Counted from the stretch's first letter, positions 1 to 7,894 are shown. The stretch: 50,913 nucleotides of DNA from Hyphomicrobiales bacterium (GCA_027483505.1 JAIXUP010000068.1:1-50913); one strand, 5' to 3'. Notes: generated by a model from the letters alone, not told the origin. Numbers and translations are program-made.

Positions 1-203
1 AAAGATATTAATATCAATATTCCTACGCGCCAGTATCCAAATACTACCAGCAAAGCTGTTACCGTCAGATATATCGCAATAGGTATCTTTATCAATATTG
101 TAGATTGGGTCATGGCCCGAACGAATTTTATAAACAACAAACCAAAAATTCCGACCAATATGACAGCGATAATTTGCGTTACCAGATTTGTGATGAATTC
201 CAT
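1..203 (-). CDS. Small two-helix membrane protein, cut by the window edge
   Basis: This frame is open from an ATG at 203 (complement) to the left edge, giving about 67 residues without a stop. A GAGGGG ribosome-binding site lies just upstream of the start. The protein begins MEFITNLVTQ and has a hydrophobic stretch at about residues 8-25 and a second at about 40-65, separated by a short basic loop with KFVR. The segment is clearly richer in A and T than the flanking backbone, which fits imported DNA. No family was recognised. It follows the orphan HTH gene in the same direction after 59 bases, so the two may be co-transcribed. Confidence 0.55.
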   Translation of the reverse strand, partial: MEFITNLVTQIIAVILVGIFGLLFIKFVRAMTQSTILIKIPIAIYLTVTALLVVFGYWRVGILILIS

Positions 204-262
204 GTTCCCCTCAATCCGTTCTTGTCGCAGCAAGTGCATCAATCAACGCGCCGCGCCAACAT

Positions 263-910
263 TCAACAGTCAATAACGTCCTTGAGACGTTTCCGCGATT
301 CTCCGCTGCGAAAAGCCGGCGAATTCCTGTGCGCCCATAGGATGCGCTCGTCCATCTGCGCCAAGCAAAGTCTTATTCCCTCGCGTTGATTGACCGAGGG
401 TTTTCCAACCGGTCCGCATCGCCTGATCATCTCCAGCATGTGGCGGTGCATCATGGAATGCACAGCATCTCCGCCGCGATCTTCCATCAGCATGACGTAG
501 TGAAACCGCCAATGGCTTTCGCACCAATGGTCACCCTCGCTTTCGCCTGATCCAACGCCGCGCTTGTTTTTCAGGCGCGCGAAATGGAACTCGATCAGGT
601 GCAGTTCATACTGCTCCGCTTCAGGGCTGGGGTCGCCCGCATAGCCATCCTTGGGATCGCCGCCCTGATAGATGTCCGTGAACATGCCAGCCTCGACGAA
701 GAACCGCCTGAGCTTCAGGAAGATCGTGTTGACGGCATTGAGGCTCAGTCCGGTTCTTTGTGCCGCTTCCGTCGCAGTATCGTCCTTGGCAAAATGCCAG
801 AGCACCTGCTTGAACCGCTGATCGCTGATTTTGGCGGCATGGTAGAGCGGCCTTGATTTCCTCCGCCCTTGAGATTTTTGGGTCTTTGCCACGTCGAAAT
901 TCCCGCGCAT
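263..910 (-). CDS. Orphan protein with IS1595-type transposase N-terminal (HTH) region
   Basis: The protein has 215 residues from the ATG at 910; a TTG two codons upstream is possible. Residues about 25-75 (KISDQRFKQVLWHFAKD followed by TATEAAQRTGLSLNAVNTIF) match the usual start of IS1595/ISXO2 transposases, where a helix-turn-helix precedes the catalytic part. The rest does not look like the DDE-type nuclease domain. Instead it has a His/Glu-rich middle (QYELHLIEFHFARLKNKRG) and a Cys/Trp/His segment (DHWCESHWRFHY). No terminal inverted repeats were seen around it. It is probably a DNA-binding accessory protein of the element or a domesticated transposase relative, not an active transposase. 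Confidence 0.6.
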   Translation of the reverse strand: MRGNFDVAKTQKSQGRRKSRPLYHAAKISDQRFKQVLWHFAKDDTATEAAQRTGLSLNAVNTIFLKLRRFFVEAGMFTDIYQGGDPKDGYAGDPSPEAEQYELHLIEFHFARLKNKRGVGSGESEGDHWCESHWRFHYVMLMEDRGGDAVHSMMHRHMLEMIRRCGPVGKPSVNQREGIRLCLAQMDERILWAHRNSPAFRSGESRKRLKDVIDC

Positions 911-1111
911 TGACAATGAGATACCGTATCCGGCGCGTGCCGGGGGCTCCGCTTTGCTTGTATAAAGACGAAGGGCGCAATCTGGCGTCCAAAACTGCCA
1001 TAACGTATATCAAGCCCACAATCTGGAAAAACGAACCACATCCTGCCCATCGGGGCGGACGTTGCACGAGGCAACACAATATGCCTTGTCTCTATATTAG
1101 GAATTAAATCC

Positions 1112-1140
1112 TTGTATCTTGGACTATAGTCTGCTACACT
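1112..1140 (+). promoter_or_regulatory. Predicted promoter of the recombinase operon with an embedded palindrome
   Basis: TTGTAT (1112-1117) is followed after 17 bases by TACACT (1135-1140), 43 bases before the ATG at 1184. The -35 match is weak (3 of 6) and the -10 match fair (4 of 6). The spacer contains the perfect 10-base palindrome GACTATAGTC (1122-1131), which could be a repressor site. This is prediction from sequence only. Confidence 0.35.
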
Positions 1141-1183
1141 TCCCTCTTTGCTTACGCCTGAACGAACAGAAAGGAGGCTGACC

Positions 1184-1522
1184 ATGACGAACCTTGAATC
1201 AGCCTCCACCGGCTCCCGCGCCGTTTTGGGCGATGATCTTGCCCGGTATCGCCGCCATGTCGATCATCTGGATATGCCGGAAGAGCGCAAGGCGGAACTG
1301 CTCCGCGCGGTCTGGCACATCATGGGTTCGTTCGTAGATCGCGCCTTTGGCGATGATCCGGCGCAACTGGCGCGGAAGGTTGGGGATGAAAATCACCTTC
1401 CGCGTGAAAGGGGTTCTCCTGCCGTGGTATCCTCCAACGGTCACAATAACCCAGGAGAAACAGCCCTGACGGGCGCGTTCGCAAAGCGCGCTGGCAGGAG
1501 AAGCGGCAAGGAGACGCGATAG
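1184..1522 (+). CDS. Small conserved protein paired with the serine recombinase
   Basis: The protein has 112 residues. The ATG at 1184 is chosen because AAAGGAGG (1170-1177) sits at ideal distance, rather than upstream starts. The N-terminal half (DDLARYRRHVDHLDMPEERK, then ELLRAVWHIMGSFVDRAFGDD) resembles short proteins often encoded directly before recombinases in alphaproteobacterial elements. The C-terminal half is polar and probably disordered. Its stop is only 3 bases before the recombinase start, so the two are almost certainly one operon. A role as a recombination accessory or directionality factor is plausible from position but unproven. Confidence 0.75.
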   Translation: MTNLESASTGSRAVLGDDLARYRRHVDHLDMPEERKAELLRAVWHIMGSFVDRAFGDDPAQLARKVGDENHLPRERGSPAVVSSNGHNNPGETALTGAFAKRAGRRSGKETR

Positions 1523-1525
1523 ATC

Positions 1526-3196
1526 ATGAAGCCCATTATCCCCACAAAGGCCGTTATCTATTGCCGTGTCTCCGGTGCAAAACAGGTGCGCGAAGGCGAT
1601 GGCCTGCGAAGCCAAGAGATGCGCTGCCGCGAATATGCAGGGCACAAGGGGTATGCGGTGGCCCAGGTCTTCAAGGATGATGTCTCGGGAAGCCTGACCG
1701 AACGCCCAGCCATGAAAGCGATGCTGGCTTTCCTAAAGAAAAACCGTGCCACGCCGCATGCCGTGATCGTCGATGACCTCTCGCGTCTGGCACGTTCCGT
1801 CAAGGCCCATATGGAGCTGAGGGCCGCGATCAAGATCGTGGGCGGCTTTCTGGAATCTCCTTCCGTTGAGTTCGGGGAAGATGCGGACAGCGAGTTGCAG
1901 GAATACATCCTGGCCACCGTTGCCCAGCACCAGCGCCGGAAGAATGCGGAGCAGACAAAGAACCGGATGCGCGCCCGCGCCATGGGCGGCTATTGGGTGA
2001 CGAAAGCCCCGATTGGATACCGCTTCGAAAAAGTCACCGGCCACGGCAAGCTGCTCGTGCGGGACGAACCGCTGGCCTCAATCATCGCGGAAGCCTTCGA
2101 GGGCTTCGCCTCGGGCCGGTTCGAGACGCTGGCTGAGGTAAAGCGGTTTTTCGAAGCCCAGCCTGCCTATCCCAAGAACCGCTCTGGCGATGTGCATTTT
2201 GAGCGGGTGGTCGAGATGTTCGACCGTCCAGTTTACGCAGGCCACATCAGCTATCCCGATTGGGGCCTCAATCTGATTCCGGCCAAGCATGAACCGATCA
2301 TCAGCCTCGCCACATGGAAGGCGGTGCAGGACAAAAGATTGGGCGTGGCCAGAGTTCCGGCACGAAAAGATTTGAGCGCGGACTTCCCGCTGCGCAATTT
2401 CGTGACGTGCCATCACTGCGCACAGCCTCTCACGGCCTGCTGGTCGAAGGGCCGGAGTGCCCACTATGGGTATTATCTCTGCGATTCACGCGGGTGCCCT
2501 GAGACGAGAAAATCAATCCGGAAGGAAAAGATCGAAGGCGAGTTCGAGGCCATCCTGCAAAGCCTGAAACCCACGGAAGGGCTATTCAATCTCGCCTTCG
2601 AGATGTTCCGCGAATTGTGGAATGCCAAACTGATGAACCGGCATGCGCAAAGCGCCACGCTCGAAAAAGACATCAAACTGATCGAGCGCAAAATCGAAAC
2701 GCTGCTGGATCGCATCGTCGAGACAACCGGCGATTCCATCATAGCGGCGTATGAAAAACGCATCCGTGATTTGGAAGTCGAAAAGGCTGTCATGCGCGAT
2801 AAAATTGCCAACTGTGGCAAGCCGCTGAAGAGTTTTGGCGAAACCTATCGAACCGCGTTCGACTTTCTCTCAAACCCTTGCAAACTTTGGCAAAGCGATC
2901 GCATCGAAGATCGCCGCGCCGTGCTCAAACTCGTGTTTGCAGATGCTTTGCCCTATGCGCGGAACGAGGGCTATCGAACCGCGCAAATCTCCATGCCGTT
3001 CAAGCTGTTGGGAGGTACTGACATGGACAAGAAAGAGATGGTGCCCCTAGCCGGAATCGAACCAGCACTCCTTGCGGAATCCGATTTTGAGTCGGACGCG
3101 TCTACCAGTTCCGCCATAGGGGCACGCATGGATCGTGTAGCGGCAGAAGGCACGGGCGGTCAATGGGGCGCTGTTCATCCATTATCCAGACTTTGA
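1526..3196 (+). CDS. Large serine recombinase (site-specific integrase)
   Basis: The protein has 556 residues. The resolvase-type catalytic domain spans about 8-155, with the nucleophile in YCRVSGAKQ (Ser16) and the DDLSRLARS segment. A recombinase domain (about 165-290) is followed by a zinc-ribbon with Cys pairs at about 295/298 and 318/323 (CHHC and CDSRGC). A coiled coil follows at about 375-435 (DIKLIERKIETLLDRIVE). This is the domain order of large serine integrases, which integrate and excise elements through Ser-DNA intermediates. From about residue 505 the frame runs antisense through the tRNA-Leu gene and ends 73 bases past it, so the last 50 or so residues come from the target locus. 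Codon use and the lower GC fit the element rather than the backbone. Confidence 0.93.
   Translation: MKPIIPTKAVIYCRVSGAKQVREGDGLRSQEMRCREYAGHKGYAVAQVFKDDVSGSLTERPAMKAMLAFLKKNRATPHAVIVDDLSRLARSVKAHMELRAAIKIVGGFLESPSVEFGEDADSELQEYILATVAQHQRRKNAEQTKNRMRARAMGGYWVTKAPIGYRFEKVTGHGKLLVRDEPLASIIAEAFEGFASGRFETLAEVKRFFEAQPAYPKNRSGDVHFERVVEMFDRPVYAGHISYPDWGLNLIPAKHEPIISLATWKAVQDKRLGVARVPARKDLSADFPLRNFVTCHHCAQPLTACWSKGRSAHYGYYLCDSRGCPETRKSIRKEKIEGEFEAILQSLKPTEGLFNLAFEMFRELWNAKLMNRHAQSATLEKDIKLIERKIETLLDRIVETTGDSIIAAYEKRIRDLEVEKAVMRDKIANCGKPLKSFGETYRTAFDFLSNPCKLWQSDRIEDRRAVLKLVFADALPYARNEGYRTAQISMPFKLLGGTDMDKKEMVPLAGIEPALLAESDFESDASTSSAIGARMDRVAAEGTGGQWGAVHPLSRL
3039..3090. other. Probable attachment site in the tRNA-Leu 3' half
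   Basis: The recombinase gene abuts and overlaps the 3' half of tRNA-Leu(CAA). The tRNA is intact, including its encoded CCA, so integration would have restored the 3' end with element DNA. The matching copy at the other end of the element is outside the window, so the core cannot be delimited here. The coordinates give the 3' half of the tRNA up to the anticodon loop as the most likely location. Confidence 0.45.
3039..3123 (-). tRNA. tRNA-Leu (anticodon CAA)
   Basis: The 85-base gene folds into a complete tRNA. The acceptor stem is GCCCCTA/TAGGGGC (perfect) with discriminator A and encoded CCA. The D arm contains TGGTAGAC. The anticodon stem is TCCGA/TCGGA with loop CTCAAAA, placing CAA (3087-3089) at the anticodon. 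A long variable arm (TTCC-GCAA-GGAG) is diagnostic of class II leucine tRNAs. The T arm is GCTGG-TTCGATT-CCGGC. It decodes UUG. The gene lies antisense under the end of the recombinase frame and marks the element/backbone junction. Confidence 0.96.
3134..3163 (-). promoter_or_regulatory. Predicted tRNA-Leu promoter
   Basis: On the minus strand TTGACC (complement of 3158-3163) is followed after 18 bases by TACACG (complement of 3134-3139). The tRNA 5' end at 3123 is about 11 bases beyond the -10 box, the expected distance. The promoter lies on the backbone side, so tRNA expression would survive element insertion. It is overlapped by the last codons of the recombinase. Confidence 0.6.
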
Positions 3197-3244
3197 CTGG
3201 TAAATATCCGGCCACGTCGGCATGGTTCGGCGTTGCGGGGACCG

Positions 3245-3826
3245 ATGCTGAAATCGCTGTACAACTGGATGCTGCGGCTCGCGGCGAGCCGGCGCGCGCC
3301 GGCCGCCCTGGCCGGCATTTCGTTCGCGGAAAGCTCCTTCTTCCCCGTCCCGCCCGATGTGATGCTGGCGCCGATGGTGCTTGCCGAGCCGCAGCGCGCC
3401 TGGTCCTACGCCACCATCTGCACGGTTGCGTCGGTCGCGGGCGGGCTGCTGGGCTACGCCATCGGGGCGCTTCTTTACGACTCGGTCGGCAAGTGGATCA
3501 TCGACCTCTACGGCTACCAGGGCGGCGTCGAGGCGTTCAGGCGGGCCTATGCCGAGCATGGCCACTGGATCATCCTGCTCAAGGGCCTGACACCGATCCC
3601 GTTCAAGCTTGTCACCATCACCTCCGGCTTTGCCGGTTACGACCTCGTGATGTTCGTGCTGCTCTCGGCCCTGACCCGGGGCCTCCGCTTCTTTGCCGTC
3701 GCCGGGCTCCTGAACCGCTTCAGCGGCCCGATCCGCCACATGCTGGACCGGCATCTGACGCTCATCGCGATTGTGATCGGCATCGCCTTCGTGGGCGGGC
3801 TCGTTGCGGCCAGATGGCTCTTCTGA
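3245..3826 (+). CDS. yqaA: YqaA/DedA-type membrane protein
   Basis: The protein has 193 residues from the ATG at 3245, preceded by GGGG; a TTG at 3233 would add four residues. It has several hydrophobic segments and the SNARE-associated (DedA-like) landmarks ESSFFPVPPDVMLAPM near the N-terminus and GLTPIPFKLVTITSG in the second half. Family members are inner-membrane proteins linked to lipid or proton-dependent transport; their exact substrate is not settled. The dsbB start lies 29 bases downstream in the same direction, so co-transcription is likely. This is the first backbone gene after the integrated element. Confidence 0.85.
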   Translation: MLKSLYNWMLRLAASRRAPAALAGISFAESSFFPVPPDVMLAPMVLAEPQRAWSYATICTVASVAGGLLGYAIGALLYDSVGKWIIDLYGYQGGVEAFRRAYAEHGHWIILLKGLTPIPFKLVTITSGFAGYDLVMFVLLSALTRGLRFFAVAGLLNRFSGPIRHMLDRHLTLIAIVIGIAFVGGLVAARWLF

Positions 3827-3855
3827 ATCGCGGACGGTTCGGATAGACCGACGTC

Positions 3856-4383
3856 ATGAACGCTTTATCCGCTCAAAGCCCGCTGGCAAGGCTGCTGACC
3901 CCTCCGGTGAGCATCGGCCTGCTGACGCTCGCAACCGCCTCCCTGTTGGCCGGGGCATGGTATTTCCAGCTCGTTCTCGGCCTTCTGCCGTGCAAGCTGT
4001 GCCTCGAACAGCGCTGGCCGCATTACATCGCCCTGGGGCTCGGGCTGGCGGCCCTGGCTGCGGGACTTGCGGGGCAGGCTGCACGGCTCAGGCCCGTTCT
4101 GGTGCTGATGGCCCTGATTTTCGCGGCGTCGGCGCTGATGGGGGCCTATCATGCCGGCGTCGAATGGGGCTGGTTCGCCGGGCCGACCGATTGCGGTGGT
4201 GCCGCTCCAGCCGCGGCCGGCTCGATGCAGGACTTCATGAAGCAGTTGCAGACGACCCGCGTGGTCAGTTGCACCGAAGCGGCATGGCGCTTCGTGGGAT
4301 TGTCGCTGGCTGGCTGGAATGCGGTGATTTCGCTGGGTCTGGCCGGTTTTGCGGCGTTGGCCTTTCTGCGCCGGCCATCCTGA
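3856..4383 (+). CDS. dsbB: Disulfide bond formation protein B
   Basis: The protein has 175 residues and four hydrophobic segments (about 18-36, 55-72, 80-98 and 145-170). It has the two cysteine pairs of the family: Cys46-Cys49 (LPCKLC, first periplasmic loop) and Cys113/Cys139 (TDCGG and VVSCTE, second loop). DsbB re-oxidises DsbA in the periplasm and passes electrons to quinone. No dsbA lies beside it. It is downstream of yqaA and converges on the HNH gene with a 6-base gap. Confidence 0.92.
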   Translation: MNALSAQSPLARLLTPPVSIGLLTLATASLLAGAWYFQLVLGLLPCKLCLEQRWPHYIALGLGLAALAAGLAGQAARLRPVLVLMALIFAASALMGAYHAGVEWGWFAGPTDCGGAAPAAAGSMQDFMKQLQTTRVVSCTEAAWRFVGLSLAGWNAVISLGLAGFAALAFLRRPS

Positions 4384-4389
4384 AGCGGC

Positions 4390-4959
4390 TCACGGCTCCA
4401 GTTCGCTGTCCCAGTAGAGATAGTCCATCCAGCTTTCATGGAGGAAGTTGGGCGGAAAGTGCTTTCCGGCCCGGTGCAGGTCGTTCACCGTGGGCGCGTA
4501 GGGCTTCTGCAACGGAAACATCTCCGCATCCTTCGGCAGCTTGTCGCCCTTGCGCAGGTTGCACGGCGAGCATGCGGCGACGACATTTTCCCAGGTGGTC
4601 AATCCGCCCTTGGAGCGCGGGATCACGTGGTCGAAGGTCAACTCCTCGCGGGCGGTGCAATACTGGCAGCTGAAGCGGTCGCGCAGGAACACATTGAACC
4701 TGGTGAAGGCCGGATGCCGCGACGGCTTCACATAGGTCTTCAGGCAGACCACGGAGGGCAGGCGGAACGAGAAGCTCGGCGAGCGCACCACGCGGTCATA
4801 CTCGGAGACGATATTCACACGGTCCATGAACACCGCCTTCAGCGTGTCCTGCCAGCACCAGAGCGAGAGCGGGTAATAGCTCAGAGGCCGGAAATCGGCG
4901 TTGAGCACCAAGGCCGGACAGGCGTCCGGCGAGACCACCGGTGGCACGTGCACGGTCAA
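4390..4959 (-). CDS. HNH endonuclease family protein
   Basis: The protein has 189 residues. The conserved N-terminal part (PALVLNADFRPLSYYPLSLW) is typical of an alphaproteobacterial HNH family. The nuclease core follows with CQYC, FDHVIPRSKGG and ENVVAACSPCNLRKG, giving two Cys pairs for zinc and the His residues of the HNH motif. The C-terminus (NFLHESWMDYLYWD) is also family-typical. The start is TTG at 4959, with GGAG about 13 bases upstream; a GTG at 4953 is an alternative. The biological substrate is unknown. It is a backbone gene, not evidently part of a restriction system. Confidence 0.85.
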   Translation of the reverse strand: MTVHVPPVVSPDACPALVLNADFRPLSYYPLSLWCWQDTLKAVFMDRVNIVSEYDRVVRSPSFSFRLPSVVCLKTYVKPSRHPAFTRFNVFLRDRFSCQYCTAREELTFDHVIPRSKGGLTTWENVVAACSPCNLRKGDKLPKDAEMFPLQKPYAPTVNDLHRAGKHFPPNFLHESWMDYLYWDSELEP

Positions 4960-5049
4960 CGCACGTCACTCCAACTGTCATCCACGGGAATCACCAGCGA
5001 TCCCATGCAGCGACAAATGTAGGCTGAAGATGACAGCGTTGTGAAGAGA

Positions 5050-5074
5050 CCCGGCCGGACACCCTGCGGCCGGG
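5050..5074. terminator. GC-rich hairpin downstream of hbd
   Basis: CCCGGCCG (5050-5057) and CGGCCGGG (5067-5074) form a perfect 8-base stem with a 9-base loop, 6 bases after the hbd stop on the minus strand. The minus-strand sequence that follows (TCTCTTCAC) is only moderately T-rich, so it may be a weak terminator or an mRNA-stabilising hairpin. Confidence 0.4.
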
Positions 5075-5080
5075 CCGTCA

Positions 5081-5962
5081 TCACCGGGTCGGAACGGGCT
5101 TTTCCCCGCGATAGTCGTAAAAGCCGCGCTTGGTCTTGCGCCCGAGCCAGCCCGCCTCGACATATTTTACCAGCAGCGGACAGGGCCGGTACTTTGAATC
5201 GGCCAGCCCGTCATGCAGCACCTGCATCACCGACAGGCAGGTGTCGAGGCCGATGAAGTCGGCGAGTTGCAACGGTCCCATCGGGTGGTTCGCGCCGAGC
5301 TTCATCGCCGTGTCGATCGATTCGACCGAGCCGACGCCCTCATAGAGCGTGTAGACGGCCTCATTGATCATCGGCAGCAAGATGCGGTTGACAATGAAGG
5401 CCGGGAAGTCCTCCGACACCGTCGAGGTCTTGCCCAGCCGTGCAATCAGCCCGCGTGCAGCCTCGAAGGTCGCGTCCTCGGTAGCGATGCCGCGGATCAG
5501 TTCGACCAGTTGCATCACCGGGACTGGGTTCATGAAATGAATGCCGATGAACTTCTCCGGCCGGTTCGTCGCCGCCGCAAGCCGCGTGATCGAAATCGAC
5601 GATGTGTTGGTGGCGAGCAGGGTTTCGGGCGGCAACGCCCGGCACAGGTTGACGAAGATGTTGCGCTTGACCTCTTCGTTCTCGGTGGCGGCTTCGATCA
5701 CCAGATCGCAGCCTCCGAGATCCTCGAAGGTCTTGGCTGCGGAGATCCGTCCCAACGCCGCATGGCGGACCTCGTCCGTCATCGCGCCCTTGGCCACCTG
5801 ACGGGCCATGTTGCCATTGATCGTGGCAAGCGCGCCGTTGATGCGCTCCTCGCTCATGTCGTTGAGGCGCACGCTGAGGCCGGCAGCCGCACAGACATGG
5901 GCGATGCCGTTGCCCATCTGGCCTGCGCCGACAATGCCGATGGTGTTGATGGTCACGCTCAT
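5081..5962 (-). CDS. hbd: 3-hydroxybutyryl-CoA dehydrogenase
   Basis: The protein has 293 residues, the usual length. The NAD-binding Rossmann motif is GIVGAGQMGNGIAH at about 8-21. The catalytic His lies in FIGIHFMNPVPVM (about 137-149). The C-terminal domain carries GPLQLADFIGLD and a GFYDY ending. The enzyme interconverts 3-hydroxybutyryl-CoA and acetoacetyl-CoA in the cytoplasm (beta-oxidation or butyrate/PHB-type metabolism). It lies 44 bases after etfA in the same direction, an arrangement common in related bacteria, and is probably transcribed with etfBA. Confidence 0.93.
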   Translation of the reverse strand: MSVTINTIGIVGAGQMGNGIAHVCAAAGLSVRLNDMSEERINGALATINGNMARQVAKGAMTDEVRHAALGRISAAKTFEDLGGCDLVIEAATENEEVKRNIFVNLCRALPPETLLATNTSSISITRLAAATNRPEKFIGIHFMNPVPVMQLVELIRGIATEDATFEAARGLIARLGKTSTVSEDFPAFIVNRILLPMINEAVYTLYEGVGSVESIDTAMKLGANHPMGPLQLADFIGLDTCLSVMQVLHDGLADSKYRPCPLLVKYVEAGWLGRKTKRGFYDYRGEKPVPTR

Positions 5963-6006
5963 GCGAAAGCCCGTTGATCCTTGCCCATGCTGAACATGCG
6001 TGTCGC

Positions 6007-6951
6007 TCAGCGCCCGATTTTCGTGAGTTCGGCCTGAAGCTCCGGCAGGATGGTGAACAGGTCGCCCACCAGCCCGTAATCCGCAACCTGGAAGATCGGC
6101 GCTTCCTCATCCTTGTTGATCGCGACGATCACCTTGGAGTCCTTCATGCCGGCCAGGTGCTGAATGGCCCCTGAAATGCCCACGGCGACATAGAGGTCTG
6201 GCGCGACGACCTTGCCTGTCTGCCCAACCTGCCAGTCGTTCGGCGCGTAGCCAGCATCGACAGCCGCGCGGCTCGCCCCCATCGCGGCGCCGAGCTTGTC
6301 GGCGACCGGCTCGATGACCTTGCTGAAGTTCTCGGCCGATCCCAGCGCCCGCCCGCCCGACACGATGACCTTGGCCGAGGCCAGCTCGGGCCGGTCCGAC
6401 TTCGCGACCTCCTCGCCCTTGAAGCTGGACAGTCCCGGATCGGGCGTCGCGCCGACCGCCTCGACCGCAGCTGAGCCGGTCATGCCTGCGGGCTGAAAGG
6501 AGGCGGTGCGGATGGTCATGACCTTCTTGGCATCCATAGATTGCACGGTCTGAATGGCGTTGCCGGCGTAGATCGGGCGCTCGAACGTATCCGGCGACAG
6601 AACCTTGATGACATCGGAGATGACCTGAACGTCAAGCAGGGCGGCGATGCGCGGGGTCACGTTCTTGCCGTTGGCGGTCGAGGCCGCCACCACATTGGTG
6701 TAGCCGGCGGCAAGCGAGGCCACCAGCGCGGCGGTCGCTTCGGCCAGCATGTGGCCGAACACGGGCGCATCGGCCAGCAGAACCTTGGCCACCCCATCAA
6801 GCCTGGCAGCCGACTCGGCGGCGGCCTTGCAGCCATCTCCGACGACCAGCACATGCACGGGCGCACCGAGCCCCTTGGCGGCGGTCAGGGCCTTGGCGGT
6901 TGCGTCCTTGACGGCGGCCCCGTCATGGTCGGCGATCAGCAGCGTCGACAT
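6007..6951 (-). CDS. etfA: Electron transfer flavoprotein subunit alpha
   Basis: The protein has 314 residues starting [11 protein letters not shown]. The FAD-binding C-terminal domain is clear: SGGRALGSAENF, then YVAVGISGAIQHLAGM and INKDEEAPIFQVADYG. With EtfB it carries electrons from acyl-CoA and other dehydrogenases to ETF-quinone oxidoreductase. Its ATG at 6951 overlaps the etfB stop by one base (TGATG), so the subunits are translationally coupled. Confidence 0.96.
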   Translation of the reverse strand: MSTLLIADHDGAAVKDATAKALTAAKGLGAPVHVLVVGDGCKAAAESAARLDGVAKVLLADAPVFGHMLAEATAALVASLAAGYTNVVAASTANGKNVTPRIAALLDVQVISDVIKVLSPDTFERPIYAGNAIQTVQSMDAKKVMTIRTASFQPAGMTGSAAVEAVGATPDPGLSSFKGEEVAKSDRPELASAKVIVSGGRALGSAENFSKVIEPVADKLGAAMGASRAAVDAGYAPNDWQVGQTGKVVAPDLYVAVGISGAIQHLAGMKDSKVIVAINKDEEAPIFQVADYGLVGDLFTILPELQAELTKIGR

Positions 6952-7697
6952 CACAGCACCCCTGCGGTCTTGAGCTTCGAAACAAGGTCAGCGGCGGACG
7001 CGACCTTGATTCCCGACGAGCGCGTCGGCGGCTCGGTTGTCTTGATGACCTTGAGGCGCGGGCTGATGTCGACCCCCAGCGCCTCGGGCGAGGTTTCGTC
7101 GAGCGGCTTCTTCTTGGCCTTCATGATGTTCGGCAGCGAGGCGTAGCGCGGCTCGTTCAGGCGCAGATCGGTGGTCACGATGGCGGGCAGCTTGAGGCCG
7201 ACGGTCTGAAGTCCGCCATCAACCTCGCGCGTGACATCGACGGTGCCATCGCCGACGGAGACTTTCGAGGCGAACGTGCCCTGCGGCCAGCCCATCAGGG
7301 CGGCCAGCATCTGACCCGTCGCGTTCATGTCGTCATCGATCGCCTGCTTTCCCATGATCACGAGGGACGGCTGCTCGGTCGCGATGATCGCCTTCAGCAG
7401 CTTGGCCACCGCCAGCGGCTCGACGGTCGCATCCGTCTTCACATGGATGCCGCGGTCGGCGCCCATGGCAAGCGCGGTGCGGATGGTCTCGGCAGATCCG
7501 GCCGGGCCGATCGACACCGCGACGATCTCGGTCGCCTTGCCGGCTTCGCGCAGCCGCAAGGCCTCTTCGACGGCGATCTCGTCGAACGGGTTCATCGACA
7601 TCTTCACATTGGCAAGTTCGACGCCCGATCCATCCGGCCTGACCCGGATCTTCACGTTGTAGTCGACCACGCGCTTCACCGGCACGAGGATTTTCAT
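6951..7697 (-). CDS. etfB: Electron transfer flavoprotein subunit beta
   Basis: The protein has 248 residues from the ATG at 7697 ([19 protein letters not shown]); an upstream in-frame start is less likely because family members begin here. Landmarks are the nucleotide-binding [16 protein letters not shown], the DDDMNATGQ segment, and the beta-subunit signature [20 protein letters not shown] with the [16 protein letters not shown] recognition loop. It binds AMP and forms the heterodimer with EtfA. It is the first gene of an etfB-etfA-hbd operon. Confidence 0.96.
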   Translation of the reverse strand: MKILVPVKRVVDYNVKIRVRPDGSGVELANVKMSMNPFDEIAVEEALRLREAGKATEIVAVSIGPAGSAETIRTALAMGADRGIHVKTDATVEPLAVAKLLKAIIATEQPSLVIMGKQAIDDDMNATGQMLAALMGWPQGTFASKVSVGDGTVDVTREVDGGLQTVGLKLPAIVTTDLRLNEPRYASLPNIMKAKKKPLDETSPEALGVDISPRLKVIKTTEPPTRSSGIKVASAADLVSKLKTAGVL

Positions 7698-7894
7698 GAG
7701 CCTGTCACCATTCCTGACGGGCACCGGCTGGCAAGAACGTCCCGCAGGACATTCCCGCGCCAGTCACCCGATAAAGTCCCCGATCCGGCCCCTGCCGGAT
7801 GGCGGCATCCGGTCGTGGCGCAACGATATGCCTGACCATGCCGCCCCAGCAACGCACACTGCCAGCCGCTGACGCCATGATCTTCAGGTCCGCG

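Larger units (their letters stand above)
1..3041. mobile_element. Right end of an integrative element inserted at tRNA-Leu(CAA)
   Basis: This stretch holds a large serine recombinase, its small companion gene, an orphan IS1595-type DNA-binding protein and an AT-rich membrane gene. It stops at the 3' end of a tRNA-Leu gene, after which conserved backbone genes begin (yqaA, dsbB). A recombinase gene directly next to a tRNA 3' end is the usual layout of an integrated island. The left boundary is not in the window, so the size and cargo of the element are unknown. The exact crossover could lie a little inside the tRNA (about 3039-3090). The boundary is inferred from gene content and position, not from a visible direct repeat. 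Confidence 0.7.

Noticed and set aside
105..389. Plus-strand frame of 94 codons at the left end
   Set aside because: It runs antisense to the end of the HTH gene and across the membrane gene, has no ribosome site and an irregular composition; the minus-strand genes explain the region.
2971..3153. Minus-strand frame of 60 codons over the tRNA
   Set aside because: It is simply translated tRNA-Leu sequence (a common source of false proteins) and is not a gene.
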